Origin: an uncultured Paracoccaceae bacterium | GTDB taxonomy: Bacteria; Pseudomonadota; Alphaproteobacteria; Rhodobacterales; Rhodobacteraceae | Direction: 5' to 3' | DNA: 44,762 bases | Assembly: GCA_937872465.1 (NCBI GenBank) | Contig: CALMSR010000013.1 | Span: 1-44,762 of the forward strand | Shown here: positions 44,439-44,762 of the stretch, one piece after another | How the letters are laid out: each line of letters opens with the position of its first letter | Position numbering within the stretch: position 1 is the stretch's first letter | Made by a program: the position numbers and the translations under genes | Notes under the pieces: generated by a model | Seen by the model: only the letters and a program-made list of their open reading frames with translations | The model's database searches: none | Told to the model about the DNA's origin: nothing

Positions 44439-44762
44439 GGCACTCGCCCCTCCTACGGGCCCGGTGACGTCAAACATCACCAGCGTGCCATGACCGCCGC
44501 GCCCCACTCAGCGCTTTTGCAGAAGACCCAGTACATCACCTGCCCCTCCCTCGCCCTGCGGCTTGCGCCTCCGGGCGACCGGACCGGCCGAGGCGCCACC
44601 GGCGCCTCGCCTTCTCGGCCCAGGGGCCTGCTCCGCGGGCCGCGCGGGGCGCGGCCGTCTCCCTGTCCGAAGGCCCGGCCTCGGCAGCCCACGAAGGCGT
44701 CCCCGCACACACTACACGACTCTCGGGTTTTTGGGCGCTCTTGAAGGAATTCGGTGCCACTC
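44439..44762. other. Right-edge region upstream of the transposase remnant
   Basis: Contains the likely left end of the IS256 remnant (the first ~80 bases) and then GC-rich sequence without a recognisable gene. The final bases 44714-44762 are more A/T-rich. The window ends here, so no conclusion on a neighbouring gene is possible. Confidence 0.5.

Noticed and set aside
43032..44507. A 491-aa frame continuing the transposase into the DUF6325/SHOCT genes
   Set aside because: Transposase similarity stops near 44121; the rest is antisense to two better supported genes.
44513..44762. Short ORFs on both strands at the right end
   Set aside because: Pro/Arg/Ala-rich shadows; no ribosome site or family match.

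Overview
The window is very GC-rich, densely packed chromosomal DNA. Gene content and order point to an alphaproteobacterium of the Rhodobacterales (Rhodobacteraceae-like). The signs are the nrdR-ribD-ribE-ribBX-ribH-nusB block, a HIG1 / PduO / etfB-etfA / 3-hydroxybutyryl-CoA dehydrogenase neighbourhood, an hprK-rapZ-EIIA(Man)-HPr operon divergent from ATP-dependent pckA, a YceI / cytochrome b561 pair, a DUF2852 protein, and methylsuccinyl-CoA dehydrogenase of the ethylmalonyl-CoA pathway. I see no rRNA, tRNA or CRISPR array. The species assignment is inference from gene order only.

Layout. 1-1900: a dispersed GC-rich repeat, an ECF sigma factor with a cupin anti-sigma factor (minus strand), and a Cys-rich hypothetical protein. 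2000-8950: a riboflavin cluster (nrdR, ribD, ribE, ribBX, ribH, nusB, a membrane protein). Two minus-strand genes interrupt it: a small membrane protein and an orphan polysaccharide-export lipoprotein. 9000-14950: parC, two tandem TupA-like ATP-grasp paralogues, an SDR and a small secreted protein. 15150-24230: HIG1, PduO-type cobalamin adenosyltransferase, a hemolysin III/PAQR membrane protein, an RTX repeat protein, etfBA, an islet of two PPC-like envelope genes bounded by etfA and a decayed copy of the etfA 3' end, an alanine/sodium symporter, and 3-hydroxybutyryl-CoA dehydrogenase. 24190-28890: DNA alkylation repair, YceI, cytochrome b561, DUF2852, a methyltransferase and a TetR regulator. 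29169-33162: HPr, EIIA(Man), RapZ, HPr kinase and PEP carboxykinase. 33149-38524: a GT39-like glycosyltransferase, a TauE/SafE permease, methylsuccinyl-CoA dehydrogenase and an MBL-rhodanese protein. 38594-44762: two AI-2E-family permeases, a D-amino-acid transaminase, small membrane/SHOCT/DUF6325 proteins, and a truncated IS256-type transposase at the right edge.

The genes suggest central carbon metabolism (acetyl-CoA/C4 assimilation through Mcd, 3-hydroxybutyryl-CoA dehydrogenase, ETF and PckA) under a regulatory, non-sugar PTS, plus flavin synthesis. The least ordinary features are: (a) the 183-bp decayed etfA 3' copy flanking a two-gene PPC islet; (b) the anti-sigma factor joining an RskA-like N-terminus to a metal-binding cupin; (c) the RTX protein that is almost all Ca-binding repeat; (d) the RibBX protein without a GTP cyclohydrolase II active site; (e) the duplicated TupA-like ATP-grasp genes; (f) the dispersed GC-rich element at 85-146 and 27179-27240. 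I did not find a clearly new multi-gene system; the etfA-flanked PPC islet is the best candidate for undescribed biology.
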